From Alteromonas sp. CI.11.F.A3 (GTDB taxonomy: Bacteria; Pseudomonadota; Gammaproteobacteria; Enterobacterales; Alteromonadaceae): 64,000 nt of DNA. Of the stretch, positions 25,183-33,725 are shown one piece after another; position 1 is the stretch's first letter; every line of letters begins with the position of its first letter. The DNA is taken from contig NZ_CP136708.1 in NCBI RefSeq assembly GCF_032925565.1, forward strand, positions 310,001-374,000, read 5' to 3'. Under the pieces are notes generated by a model. The model was given only the letters and a program-made list of their open reading frames with translations. It did no database searches and was not told where the DNA came from. Position numbers and translations under genes: made by a program.

Positions 25183-25201
25183 GATAATGATTCTTTTTTA
25201 C
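25183..25201 (-). promoter_or_regulatory. Fur-box-like site upstream of HiPIP gene
   Basis: By hand alignment this 19-base site matches the palindromic Fur consensus at 14 of 19 positions, with one half nearly perfect (AATCATTATC on the minus strand). It lies 26 bases before the ATG. Additional GATAAT hexamers overlap on the plus strand. Confidence 0.4.
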
Positions 25202-25218
25202 TCAGCGCCTAAAACGCA

Positions 25219-25242
25219 AAAACCTGCCGCAAGGCAGGTTTT
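25219..25242. terminator. Intrinsic terminator
   Basis: AAAACCTGCC, a GCAA loop and GGCAGGTTTT form a perfect hairpin about 170 bases past the flavin reductase stop on the minus strand and upstream of the HiPIP promoter. Confidence 0.8.
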
Positions 25243-25413
25243 GAATAATCTAATTATACTATAACCCGTGGCGTTTGGATCTAATACAAAGCAATAAAGA
25301 TTTGTTGATATAGATTAACTGTTGCCACCTGAACAACGCCTGAACAGCTAGCAAAATCAATGTTATATGGCATATACGCGCCGTTAATTTATGCGCCAGT
25401 TGCTAAACATGAA

Positions 25414-26112
25414 TTATTTTTTAGTTATGCTCGTCTTTGTTAAAGGCTCGTTGGGTTTAGCATAAGCATATTGGGCTATCTTATGCGTACTGTGATAAGT
25501 GTCTAGCCCCGAAATGCACGAGGTTTGCAATGATTCAATATCAACATAACCATCTTCGGCGATAGCATTTTTTGGATTGGTATTTTCAAGGGCAGCGCTT
25601 GGTGCATTGCTTCGCTTAGTTATAAAGACCTCTTGAATTTCACCTATAATCATTTCGGTTTGATTACACAACGTAAAATGCTGTTCTACTTTCAAGCCCA
25701 TCTTTACTGCGCTTTCTTTAACGTAAGGCGCGCTGAATGTGTCACTAAACCAGGGCGTTAGCCCAACCTCTTCGAACTCACTCACTCCATTATCGTACCG
25801 CGCAGACGTTTGATGCGCTTTGTCAGTCCAGCTCGTGTGAACATGATTTAACGTGAACACGCCTTGCTGCTTAATATTGGATAGAGAATCTCGCTGTACA
25901 GTGTGCGGACGCATAATAATGCCCAGCAATGGTGGGTTGGCCCCCACATGAACCACAGAACTAATAATCGCTAAGTTGTTGAATCGGCCATCGGTAGTGC
26001 CAAGTAAAGAGGAAGATTTAAAGCCTGATAAGCTATTTATAAAGTTGGCGCGATATCGTTGTGGCAGTGCATTGATGTCTTGCAACGAAAAGTGGGTACT
26101 ACTGTCAGGCAT
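25414..26112 (-). CDS. Flavin reductase family protein (FMN-binding split barrel)
   Basis: A protein of about 232 residues with the split-barrel flavin-binding fold of the flavin reductase-like family. Characteristic text: RYRANFINSLSGFKSSSLLGT, FNNLAIISSVVHVGANPPLLG, RPHTVQRDSLSNIK, and FTLNHV. The preferred ATG at 26112 overlaps the stop of the upstream zinc-ribbon gene by eight bases (ATGCCTGA), with GGAGCAGG as ribosome binding site, so the two are translationally coupled. The partner oxygenase or electron acceptor is unknown. A C-terminal ~60-residue tail is low in recognisable features. Confidence 0.8.
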   Translation of the reverse strand: MPDSSTHFSLQDINALPQRYRANFINSLSGFKSSSLLGTTDGRFNNLAIISSVVHVGANPPLLGIIMRPHTVQRDSLSNIKQQGVFTLNHVHTSWTDKAHQTSARYDNGVSEFEEVGLTPWFSDTFSAPYVKESAVKMGLKVEQHFTLCNQTEMIIGEIQEVFITKRSNAPSAALENTNPKNAIAEDGYVDIESLQTSCISGLDTYHSTHKIAQYAYAKPNEPLTKTSITKK

Positions 26113-26296
26113 TTTCCTGCTCCGCAATAATATTTAAGTCTTCGCCTTGTTGATAGACGCCAAGTTCAATAGGTTGGCAACATACTTGGCAATCAAGTAC
26201 CTGCACCTGACCAACATCATTAACCTCGTCAATTTCTACATCATTGGCTGCCATGCAATAAGGGCAAGAGAATTCCATCGATCTCGTTAAGCTCAT
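26105..26296 (-). CDS. CPXCG-motif small zinc-ribbon-like protein
   Basis: A 63-residue protein of the CPXCG-motif cysteine-rich family. Two knuckles, CPYC near residue 11 and CQVCC near 36-40, are placed to bind one zinc ion. GAGGAAATC precedes the ATG, a good ribosome binding site. It is the first gene of a two-gene unit and overlaps the flavin reductase gene. Function of the family is unknown; a role as a small metal- or nucleic-acid-binding factor is only a guess. Confidence 0.8.
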   Translation of the reverse strand: MSLTRSMEFSCPYCMAANDVEIDEVNDVGQVQVLDCQVCCQPIELGVYQQGEDLNIIAEQENA

Positions 26297-26497
26297 GATT
26301 TCCTCGTATGTGAATTACGTTGTGATAGTTATTACGAGTAAAGTAGAAAACTGGATTGACTGCCAACTTAGCATTGTGACTTAACAAACCACTACGCAAA
26401 AGCCCGTGCACCCACGCATGAAATAAAAAGGGAAAAGGTTGAATAATAGGGCTGTATAAATATACACTAATCAAGTATGCAATAGTTTGGTTTTATA

Positions 26498-28630
26498 ATG
26501 CGAAAAGATTTGCCACCACGATATTACTTAGCCCACTTTTTTGAATTCTTAGCATTCTTTAAAGGGGCGAATGCTGCGTTGTTAAGCGATAACGCGCGTG
26601 ACTTTATAGAAAGCTTTAACCAGTTAGATGCTGATAAGCAATGCATCATCGTGCGTGCGGCTAATCGTAAATATGCGGTCATTGATAGATCACAGTTTTC
26701 TTATGCAGAAATAGGGAACCCTCAGCAGCAAATTGATGAACTGATTGAAGCTAAGTGGTTCGGCGATTTGCACCATGCTTCGCTACAAGATATTGCAGGC
26801 GTACTGACTAAAGACGCGATTTTAAGGTTGTTAGGTGAATACGGTGCCACTCAAGGTTTGGCATCATTAACTAAGCCCGTGCTTGTCTCGCGCTTAGAAG
26901 CCTGTATCAATCAGCATGGCTGGCCTGAAGGGTTAAATGAACATACCTACTTAGTGTGTTTGTTTGATGCACCGCTAAAATTTTTATTATTCCTTTATTT
27001 TGGCAATACCAAAGGTAGGCTAAATCAATTCTCTATGCGCGACTTAGGCGTCATGCGTACGCGGGGCGATTCGGTGTCAGACATTACCCGTTTCGACAGT
27101 AAAGCAGATGCTGAAGCAGCCTGGTTTTATGCAAACCAATTAGAAAAGCTCCCTTTTCTTTCGTCAGCACAAGCTAATGCATTAGCCCAAGACTCCTTCC
27201 CCAACAGCGATGGCGTATCGGCTACGTTTTATCGCGATCAGTTTCTGTATGCATTAGCGTTAAAGTTACTAGGCGAGCACCGAGAACAGGCACTTCTTTT
27301 GCTATATCAAGCTCAAAGCGATAAAGCGAAAGAGAAATGGATTAGAGAAAGCTATAAAGACGGCAACATCGATAGTGTTAAGGAAGTGCTAGAACACATT
27401 ATCGATTCGCCACCTTCCGATACGCTGCTGGCGTTTGCTGAAGATTTTTACGCTAGGAAATACCATAAAAAGCGCACCAGTGCAGTGACCGATATGCTAA
27501 GAAATGCAAGCCGCACTATTGATATTGATGTTAGCCAGAATCAACAGGTAGAGCGTGGCGTATTAGCCCATTATAAACGCTTGGGTATTGCTGGTTGGCG
27601 CACCGAGAACCGATTATGGCGCAGCTTGTTTGGGCTAACCTTTTGGGCACAGTTATATGAAGAAGATACGTTAGTCACTGAGTTTGACAGGCGGCCACTA
27701 TCGCTTAAACAAAACAACTTTTATGCCCGTTTTGGTGGCAGTATTGAAGCCTTATTTGAACGGTTAGATAGCAAAGATAAGTTTCGCCACCACGTGCACA
27801 AAATGGCGACAGCCCACTATGGCAAAGTGAATAGCTTATTCATGTGGAGCAGCCACTTGCTTGAGCCTATCGATGCTCTTATCAAGCACGGGGAGCTTAG
27901 CGCTATCGTTAATCTGCTTCGAATGATGAGTGAAGATTTTGCCTCTTTAAGCGACGGCTTCCCTGACATTATGGTGTTTGATGAAAAGCTACGCTTTGAA
28001 GAAGTCAAAGCGCCGGGTGATCAGTTAAGACGCAATCAATTGGTGTCTATTCAGAGGTTGCAACGTGCAGGGTTTGAAGTTGCTGTTACTACGGTAAATT
28101 GGCATCGCGATCCTAACCAGCCTTATGTGGTGGTTGATATTGAAACCACAGGGGGCAACAACAGCTACAATCGAATTACTGAAATTGGCATGGTGAAAAT
28201 TGTTGCGGGCGAAGTGGTGGATACTTATCAAACCTTGATCAACCCGCAGCGACGAATTCCGGCTACCATCACACGTCTTACCGGTATTTCTGATGATATG
28301 GTGGCTGATGCCCCATTATTTGTAGAAGTCGCTGAACGTATTGCTAGCTTTACCGACGAGGCGGTATTTGTGGCGCACAACGTTAATTTTGATTATGGCT
28401 TCATTAAGCAAGAATTTGCACGGTTAGAGCTTCCTTTCAAACGACCTAAGCTGTGTACAGTTCGAGAAATGCGAAAGGTGAACCCAGGGCTACCCTCATA
28501 TTCATTGGCTAACCTTACTCGGCATTTCGATATTAAAATGGAGCAACATCACCGCGCGCTCTCTGACGCAAAGGCGGCTGCAGCTTTACTTGATATCATT
28601 CTAACGATGTCTGCCGAAACGATTAAATAA
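26498..28630 (+). CDS. FAN1-like VRR-NUC nuclease fused to DEDDh exonuclease
   Basis: A two-enzyme fusion of 710 residues. The N-terminal ~540 residues look like a bacterial FAN1-type protein: an N-terminal region, a SAP-like helix pair (LASLTKPVLVSRLEACINQH), a helical TPR-like middle, and a VRR-NUC domain with GFPDIMVF (D490) and FEEVKAPGDQL (E502, K504) as PD-(D/E)xK residues. The C-terminal ~165 residues are a DnaQ/epsilon-type 3'-5' exonuclease: VVVDIETTGG (D547, E549), FVAHNVNFDYGFI, and HHRALSDAKAA carrying the DEDDh histidine and last aspartate. All catalytic residues are present in both. FAN1 proteins cut branched and cross-linked DNA; the attached exonuclease could trim the ends. 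Monocistronic. Confidence 0.85.
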   Translation: MRKDLPPRYYLAHFFEFLAFFKGANAALLSDNARDFIESFNQLDADKQCIIVRAANRKYAVIDRSQFSYAEIGNPQQQIDELIEAKWFGDLHHASLQDIAGVLTKDAILRLLGEYGATQGLASLTKPVLVSRLEACINQHGWPEGLNEHTYLVCLFDAPLKFLLFLYFGNTKGRLNQFSMRDLGVMRTRGDSVSDITRFDSKADAEAAWFYANQLEKLPFLSSAQANALAQDSFPNSDGVSATFYRDQFLYALALKLLGEHREQALLLLYQAQSDKAKEKWIRESYKDGNIDSVKEVLEHIIDSPPSDTLLAFAEDFYARKYHKKRTSAVTDMLRNASRTIDIDVSQNQQVERGVLAHYKRLGIAGWRTENRLWRSLFGLTFWAQLYEEDTLVTEFDRRPLSLKQNNFYARFGGSIEALFERLDSKDKFRHHVHKMATAHYGKVNSLFMWSSHLLEPIDALIKHGELSAIVNLLRMMSEDFASLSDGFPDIMVFDEKLRFEEVKAPGDQLRRNQLVSIQRLQRAGFEVAVTTVNWHRDPNQPYVVVDIETTGGNNSYNRITEIGMVKIVAGEVVDTYQTLINPQRRIPATITRLTGISDDMVADAPLFVEVAERIASFTDEAVFVAHNVNFDYGFIKQEFARLELPFKRPKLCTVREMRKVNPGLPSYSLANLTRHFDIKMEQHHRALSDAKAAAALLDIILTMSAETIK

Positions 28631-28714
28631 ATGTAAGGTTAGGTAAGGCTAGGTAAGGTGAACATTTTTTCTATATTAGCGTAAAAGTAGTGTTAAATAA
28701 CAAGAGCTAGCAGT

Positions 28715-29080
28715 ATGCGATATATCGAAGAGCAACATAACGAAGAGCATCCTTCAAAAAAGCGCCCGTCAAAAGAGCATCCAACAGAGATTTATCCCTT
28801 AGAGCGTCAGTCTAAAGGGCGGTTTACCGAGGTTGAGCAATCTCGCGTAATTGAAATGGCGTGGGAAGATAGAACCCCTTTCGAGGCAATCGAAAAATTA
28901 TATGGCTTGCCTGAAAAAGAAGTTATTAAACTGATGCGCAAGAATTTAAAGCATAAGACATTTAAAAATTGGCGAGCAAGAGTGTCTGGACGCAAAACCA
29001 AACACGAAATTTTACGTCCAGCTGGCGTAGAAAGAGGATATTGCCCTTCTCAGTACAAACCTAAGAGTGCGAATAAGTAA
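28715..29080 (+). CDS. TIGR03643 family protein
   Basis: A 121-residue basic protein. Residues ~35-121 match the TIGR03643/DUF2805 family: FTEVEQSRVIEMAWEDRTPF, a short helix with GLPEKEVIKLMRKNLK, and the FKNWRARVSGRKTKH segment. The predicted helix-turn-helix-like core and basic tail suggest nucleic-acid binding, but no function is established to my knowledge. The first ~30 residues are a non-family extension with degenerate EEHPSKKRPSKEHP repeats. The ribosome binding site before ATG 28715 is weak, so a later start is possible. Confidence 0.75.
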   Translation: MRYIEEQHNEEHPSKKRPSKEHPTEIYPLERQSKGRFTEVEQSRVIEMAWEDRTPFEAIEKLYGLPEKEVIKLMRKNLKHKTFKNWRARVSGRKTKHEILRPAGVERGYCPSQYKPKSANK

Positions 29081-29081
29081 C

Positions 29082-29528
29082 CTATTCTTCCGCTGGCTTC
29101 AACGGCTTTACGGCAGTGACTGGCAGAAGTAGCATCATGAGTTGCTGACGCCAAGGCGTGGGGAATAACGCCGTAGAGCCGTCTTGTGCAGGCTTAGTCT
29201 CTGAAATTTGTTGTTTATAGGCTTTATAGTCGGGGCAGCTTTCTTTAAGGCTTTCAATGCGACTTAACACCGAGTCGATAAAAATAGCAGGGCTACGTTG
29301 GGTGTTCTGCTTTAAATCTAGTACCAGTTCACGCAAAACATAGGCTTCCCATTCAGAACGGTATTCTCGTTCTAGCTTACTAGGGGCGTGGGAAAGATCT
29401 GCCATTTCTTGTTGTAACTTCACTTCGTTTTCGGGCTTATCGTAAAGCACACGCAGGGCAAGCAAAACGTCGATAGACAGGCGTGAAACAGGGAGTTGAG
29501 ATTTTAGTTCTTCGTAGCGTTTGGGCAC
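29082..29528 (-). CDS. Hypothetical protein
   Basis: A soluble, mostly helical protein of 148 residues with no signal peptide or membrane segment. Text such as EELKSQLPVSRLSIDVLLALRV with a following KLQQEMADL helix, and a C-terminal half rich in K, E and P, gives no family I can name. It ends one base after the TIGR03643 stop, convergent, and begins at ATG 29528. Codon use looks like its neighbours. A short gene-free stretch with an orphan terminator lies upstream on the other strand. Confidence 0.65.
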   Translation of the reverse strand: MPKRYEELKSQLPVSRLSIDVLLALRVLYDKPENEVKLQQEMADLSHAPSKLEREYRSEWEAYVLRELVLDLKQNTQRSPAIFIDSVLSRIESLKESCPDYKAYKQQISETKPAQDGSTALFPTPWRQQLMMLLLPVTAVKPLKPAEE

Positions 29529-29564
29529 CTTGTTAACCTTTTTACCTAAGTGGTAAATATTGAA

Positions 29565-29784
29565 AAATGAGCAGTAATCGATAGCGCTTTGTGTTAGTAG
29601 ACACTACCATACTTTAGTAAGCCGCTGTAGTAAATGACTGCGCTAACAAGCGGTTATGTGAATTAAAAAAACGTAATGCGCTGTTGCTGAACTTTAGTGT
29701 GTGGCACAAACGTATGAAAGGGTGCACTGTCAAAGTGCGTACGCGTTCTTGCTGTTTGGCCCATCATTTTGGTGGGCCTTTTTT
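29565..29784 (+). ncRNA. Candidate small RNA ending in an orphan terminator
   Basis: The 254-base gap between two minus-strand genes ends with an intrinsic terminator that points to the plus strand. No plus-strand gene precedes it closer than 28715-29080. A weak promoter (TTGTTA at 29530, TAAATA at 29554, 18-base spacer) is present, and a GCACT-GTCAA-AGTGC hairpin precedes the terminator. A transcript of roughly 200 nt is inferred; no RNA family was recognised. Confidence 0.3.
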
Positions 29785-29785
29785 A
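29759..29785 (+). terminator. Orphan plus-strand terminator
   Basis: GGCCCA and TGGGCC arms around an ATTTT-containing loop, then TTTTTT. On the minus strand there is no T-run, so it does not end the outer-membrane protein gene at 29783-30721. Confidence 0.8.
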
Positions 29786-30721
29786 TTGCTCAAATGACAC
29801 CTTTATGCCAGCAAGTAGCCTACTAACGCTGTCTACCACATCGGCACGAATAAACCACTCTGTGTCATTAATAAGGGTAATGTCACCGCTTATTTCAGCT
29901 GAAGCGCCATGCCCGGTACCTAAAAAATCTTCAGTTAGCTCAGCCCTAGGACCAAAGCCTTCACTCACATAAGAATAGTGAGAAAAGTAGGATAAAGGGT
30001 AGTTACCCATGCTAGTTTTTCCACTTAAACCAATAACAAACTTTGAACTTGAAGATGACAGTTGTTGCACAGACTCAACGAACAAGGTGTGAGATGGGTT
30101 GTATTGCCAGCGATATTCACCGCGAACAAAGTTGCTGTCAGTCATTCGCTCTACACTCACTTCATAGCTGTGGGTCTGCCCCATTTTTGCTGAGTATTCT
30201 AATTCAACATAGTTGAGCTGGTGGAAGCTATCAAACGCACTATTGGCATTAGTATTATCAAGCTCGCCAATAACTAGTTCTATTTCGCTGTCCTTTTGCA
30301 GGGCATAAACACTTCGCATGCCTTTAATCCACCCGTCTTTAGACAGCCCTGACGAAGAAACGCGGCCTTTATAAGTGGGTATTATTCCTGCCTCCATTTT
30401 TCCTTCAGAAAATTCATAGCGTAAATATAAACGCCTAGCGTAAAGGTGATCTGAAGTTTCACTGCCGAAGGTGTTGTGACTGGACGCAAAAGACTCCCCG
30501 GTTACCACAAAGCTGTTTAACGACCACGCATCATCGGAGGAGAGGGAAAGCGACGGGTAATAACGCATTCTATACTGATTTCTATGATCTCGGTCTGAGC
30601 GCTCGTCAAAGCGAAACTGCATATCTAGCTTCTGCGAAAACACTACGCTCTCACCCAACGCATTAGCGCATATAGTAAAAAAGAGAACAGCAAATACAGT
30701 CGCGTTATCAGCCCATTTCAT
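29783..30721 (-). CDS. Outer-membrane beta-barrel protein, unknown function
   Basis: A 312-residue protein with a signal peptide (about 1-23, ending ALG) and a pattern of alternating polar and hydrophobic residues with frequent aromatics at strand ends. It ends in LLAGIKVSFEQ, compatible with a porin-like or OmpG-like barrel. Strand-like stretches include YRMRYYPSLSLS, LYLRYEFSEGKMEAGIIP, and TLFVESVQQL. No recognised family; it could be a small porin or a barrel-type surface enzyme. The last residue is Q, not the aromatic residue usual for strong OMP C-termini, which is a caution. Confidence 0.6.
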   Translation of the reverse strand: MKWADNATVFAVLFFTICANALGESVVFSQKLDMQFRFDERSDRDHRNQYRMRYYPSLSLSSDDAWSLNSFVVTGESFASSHNTFGSETSDHLYARRLYLRYEFSEGKMEAGIIPTYKGRVSSSGLSKDGWIKGMRSVYALQKDSEIELVIGELDNTNANSAFDSFHQLNYVELEYSAKMGQTHSYEVSVERMTDSNFVRGEYRWQYNPSHTLFVESVQQLSSSSSKFVIGLSGKTSMGNYPLSYFSHYSYVSEGFGPRAELTEDFLGTGHGASAEISGDITLINDTEWFIRADVVDSVSRLLAGIKVSFEQ

Positions 30722-30820
30722 TTCAGTAAAGCCCGATTCATTTATGTGCAGGTTAATTCTAATCAGCTTATACGAAAAAGAACATGGATTAGGTAACTAT
30801 TTGTCGGGAGAAATTAAGAT

Positions 30821-30847
30821 AAAAAAAGCCGGCGAAAGGCGCCGGCT
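30821..30847 (-). terminator. Strong minus-strand terminator
   Basis: AGCCGGCG and CGCCGGCT form a perfect 8-bp stem with a 5-base loop; on the minus strand it is followed by seven T. Confidence 0.85.
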
Positions 30848-30928
30848 GAAGACTGGAGGTGGACTCCAATGAGGGTAAACACATAAAACACAACTAAAGT
30901 TTCAATAGCAGGGAGGGCTAGGAAACTG
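30821..30928 (-). ncRNA. Candidate ~105-nt small RNA
   Basis: On the minus strand a TATACT -10-like hexamer (30934-30939) precedes a stretch with a C-rich CCCTCCCTGC segment, a TGGAG/CTCCA hairpin (near 30854-30868), and a strong intrinsic terminator. The accC gene is already followed by its own hairpin, so the second terminator implies a separate transcript. The -35 region is weak. No known RNA family was recognised. Confidence 0.35.
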
Positions 30929-31139
30929 AGTTCAGTATATGCCCGTACTTCTCATTTGAAAAACCTTAAAATTTGATTGTTCTAATCGTAAAAACAGAAT
31001 GAACCACGTGGGCTTTTGAAAACTAGAGCATGAATAGCAATTGGGTAGAAAGGTAGCGTGTAACTAAAGCGGCTTGAAAATGTATTGTAGAAAAAGCGTC
31101 AGTGCATATGGAAATATTAGAAAGGAAATAAAATCAGCG

Positions 31140-31156
31140 CCGTGTAAAACACGGCA
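31140..31156 (-). terminator. Terminator after accC
   Basis: GCCGTGT, AAA, ACACGGC: a perfect 7-bp stem 17 bases past the accC stop, followed on the minus strand by a T-rich tract. Confidence 0.65.
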
Positions 31157-31172
31157 CCGAATTTTGAGTCTG

Positions 31173-32516
31173 TTAGGCTATGCCTAGTTTCTTCTCAAGG
31201 TAGTGGATGTTTGTTCCACCAGCAAAGAAGTTTTCGTCGGCCATAATAGCGCGCTGTAGTGGAATATTTGTTTTTATTCCCTCAATAACTAGCTCATCTA
31301 ATGCATGTCGCATTCTAGCAATGGCCTCGTCACGACTTTCACCAAAGGTAATCAATTTACCAATCATAGAGTCGTAGAAAGGCGGCACGGTATAGCCAGA
31401 ATAAATATGAGATTCCCAACGAATACCTAAGCCACCTGGCGAATGAAAAATATCAATCGTGCCTGGGCTAGGGATAAAGGTTTTAGGATCTTCAGCGTTA
31501 ATTCGACATTCTATAGCATGACCACGAATTTGAATTTGCGATTGGTCGATAGACAGAGGCTGACCTGCCGCAATGCGCAGTTGTTCTTTGATTAAGTCAA
31601 CGCCGGTGATCATCTCTGATACTGGGTGCTCAACCTGAATACGGGTATTCATTTCAATGAAATAGAACTCGCCGTTTTCATACAAGAACTCGAACGTACC
31701 TGCGCCGCGGTAATTGATTTCAACACATGCTCTACGGCAACGATCACCAATTTTAGTGCGCATTTGCTCAGAAATGCCTGGTGCAGGTGCTTCTTCCACT
31801 ACCTTTTGGTGGCGACGCTGCATAGAACAGTCACGCTCGCCTAAGTGAATCGCATTACCTTGGCCATCGGCTAAAATCTGAATTTCCACGTGACGTGGAT
31901 TTTCTAAGAATTTCTCCATGTACACGGTAGCGTTACCAAATGCCGCGCCTGCTTCAGCTTGCGTGGTTTCAATGGCACTAATGAGTTCCGCTTCACTGCG
32001 AACCACACGCATACCACGACCACCGCCGCCACCAGCTGCTTTAACAATAATTGGGTAACCAATGCGTTTAGCAATGGCTTTATTTTTATCATTATCGCCA
32101 GTAAGCGGGCCGTCTGAACCAGGTACACAGGGTACGCCAGCTTTCTTCATGGCACTAATTGCCGACACTTTATCACCCATCAGGTTAATGGTATCTGCTG
32201 TTGGACCAATGAAGATAAAGCCACTTTTTTCAACTGCCTCAGCAAAGTCGGCGTTTTCTGCTAAAAAGCCGTACCCTGGGTGAATAGCAATAGAATTTGT
32301 GACTTCTGCCGCCGCAATAATGCGAGGAATATTCAAGTAGCTTTCGGTTGCTGAGGCTTTACCGATACAAATCGACTCGTCTGCCAGCAACACGTGCTTT
32401 AAGTTTTTGTCAGCCGTAGAGTGTACCGCAACGGTTTTGATGCCAAGCTCTTTACAGGCACGCAAAATACGAAGGGCAATTTCACCACGGTTTGCAATGA
32501 GTACTTTATCTAGCAT
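31173..32516 (-). CDS. accC: Acetyl-CoA carboxylase biotin carboxylase subunit
   Basis: It carboxylates the biotin of AccB with bicarbonate and ATP, the first half of acetyl-CoA carboxylation in fatty acid synthesis. At 447 residues it has the usual length. It starts [20 protein letters not shown], has [16 protein letters not shown], the glycine-rich ATP loop [34 protein letters not shown], and [18 protein letters not shown]. It follows accB by 14 bases in the aroQ-accB-accC operon. Confidence 0.98.
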   Translation of the reverse strand: MLDKVLIANRGEIALRILRACKELGIKTVAVHSTADKNLKHVLLADESICIGKASATESYLNIPRIIAAAEVTNSIAIHPGYGFLAENADFAEAVEKSGFIFIGPTADTINLMGDKVSAISAMKKAGVPCVPGSDGPLTGDNDKNKAIAKRIGYPIIVKAAGGGGGRGMRVVRSEAELISAIETTQAEAGAAFGNATVYMEKFLENPRHVEIQILADGQGNAIHLGERDCSMQRRHQKVVEEAPAPGISEQMRTKIGDRCRRACVEINYRGAGTFEFLYENGEFYFIEMNTRIQVEHPVSEMITGVDLIKEQLRIAAGQPLSIDQSQIQIRGHAIECRINAEDPKTFIPSPGTIDIFHSPGGLGIRWESHIYSGYTVPPFYDSMIGKLITFGESRDEAIARMRHALDELVIEGIKTNIPLQRAIMADENFFAGGTNIHYLEKKLGIA

Positions 32517-32530
32517 AGTACGAAGCCCGC

Positions 32531-32995
32531 TTATTCAATGATGAACATGGCTTGATCAAACTCTACTGGGTCTTGGTTATCTACCAGTATTGCTTTAACC
32601 ACACCAGATTTGTCTGATTCAATTTGGTTCATCATCTTCATCGCCTCAATAATGCAAAGCGTGTCGCCTGCATTAACCGTTTGACCCACTTCAGCAAACG
32701 GTTTTGCTGTAGGTGAAGATGCGCGATAGAAAGTGCCTACCATTGGTGACTTAACCACATGGCCTTCTGGCGCTGCAGGCGCTGCTGCTTGTGCAGGTTC
32801 AGCCGCCGCAACAGGTGCTGGAGCAGGAGCTGGTGCCGCATGAGCTGGTGCAGCAAAGCTATAGTTCATTGGCGCTTGAACGCCAGTTGGGCCGCGATGA
32901 ATTCGAACAGACTCTTCGCCTTCAGTGATCTCAAGTTCGGCGATGCCAGACTCTTCCACTAATTCGATGAGTTTTTTGATTTTTCTAATATCCAT
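32531..32995 (-). CDS. accB: Biotin carboxyl carrier protein of acetyl-CoA carboxylase
   Basis: A 154-residue carrier protein. The N-terminal [17 protein letters not shown] helix is followed by a mobile Ala/Pro-rich linker (about residues 48-77). The biotinyl domain contains [14 protein letters not shown] and the biotinylation motif [12 protein letters not shown], with the lysine near position 119. The linker is long and low in complexity, normal for the family. It is the middle gene of aroQ-accB-accC; gaps of 14 bases on each side point to one transcript. Confidence 0.98.
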   Translation of the reverse strand: MDIRKIKKLIELVEESGIAELEITEGEESVRIHRGPTGVQAPMNYSFAAPAHAAPAPAPAPVAAAEPAQAAAPAAPEGHVVKSPMVGTFYRASSPTAKPFAEVGQTVNAGDTLCIIEAMKMMNQIESDKSGVVKAILVDNQDPVEFDQAMFIIE

Positions 32996-33009
32996 GTTCA
33001 GTCTCTACG

Positions 33010-33450
33010 TTAATTTTTTGATTGCGGTAAATTGATGGCGGCGGTCAAGGCTAGTGAATAGCCAATGGCACCAAGGCCAACAATGACGCCTGCCGCAACA
33101 TCTGAGAAATATGAGTGATGTCGAAATGATTCACGGGCATGAACATTCGACAGGTGTACTTCAATAAACGGGATATTGACACTTAACAAAGCGTCGCGAA
33201 GTGCAACGCTGGTATGAGTGAAAGCAGCGGGGTTAATAATAATTGCGTCGATATTACCCATAGACTGATGAATACGGTCGATAAGCGCATGTTCTGCGTT
33301 CGACTGAAAATGGGTAAGGGTGGCATCAGACGATTTTGCCTGCGCGCTCAGGTCATCAACGATGTCCTGTAACGTTTGTGTGCCATACTTATCGGGTTCA
33401 CGTTGTCCTAACATATTTAGGTTAGGGCCGTTCAGTAACAAAATATTCAT
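33010..33450 (-). CDS. aroQ: Type II 3-dehydroquinate dehydratase
   Basis: It makes 3-dehydroshikimate in the shikimate pathway. The 146 residues match the type II dodecameric enzyme: [21 protein letters not shown] at the start carries the catalytic tyrosine and the flexible loop, [33 protein letters not shown], and [18 protein letters not shown] with the catalytic histidine and lid. It heads the aroQ-accB-accC operon, an arrangement common in gammaproteobacteria. The ~275 bases upstream probably hold the promoter. Confidence 0.97.
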   Translation of the reverse strand: MNILLLNGPNLNMLGQREPDKYGTQTLQDIVDDLSAQAKSSDATLTHFQSNAEHALIDRIHQSMGNIDAIIINPAAFTHTSVALRDALLSVNIPFIEVHLSNVHARESFRHHSYFSDVAAGVIVGLGAIGYSLALTAAINLPQSKN

Positions 33451-33725
33451 TAAATTTGCTGCTATCTTCGGGAAAAAGTCAGTGTATTTGCCATTTCAAC
33501 AAAATTTTATGACAGTTGCACGAAAAAAAGACAATTAATCCGGTCGTTTATTCATTTAGACGTTGATTATAGAGATAGTGAAAGATTTCGCAGCAAAATA
33601 CTGGTCTAATCAGGTGTTTTCGACGCAAAGTTCTCTTTCCAGTCTATACGTGACCACAGGTGTGAGGCGGTGTATAAGAAAGTGCGTATGTGAATTTTAT
33701 GTGATGCTCATATGAATAGTGAAGC

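Larger units (their letters stand above)
30722..31172. other. Gene-free stretch with candidate minus-strand RNA
   Basis: About 450 bases between accC and the outer-membrane protein gene hold no ORF worth calling. They contain the accC terminator (31140-31156) and an independent minus-strand terminator (30821-30847) with a possible small RNA in front of it. Confidence 0.6.
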
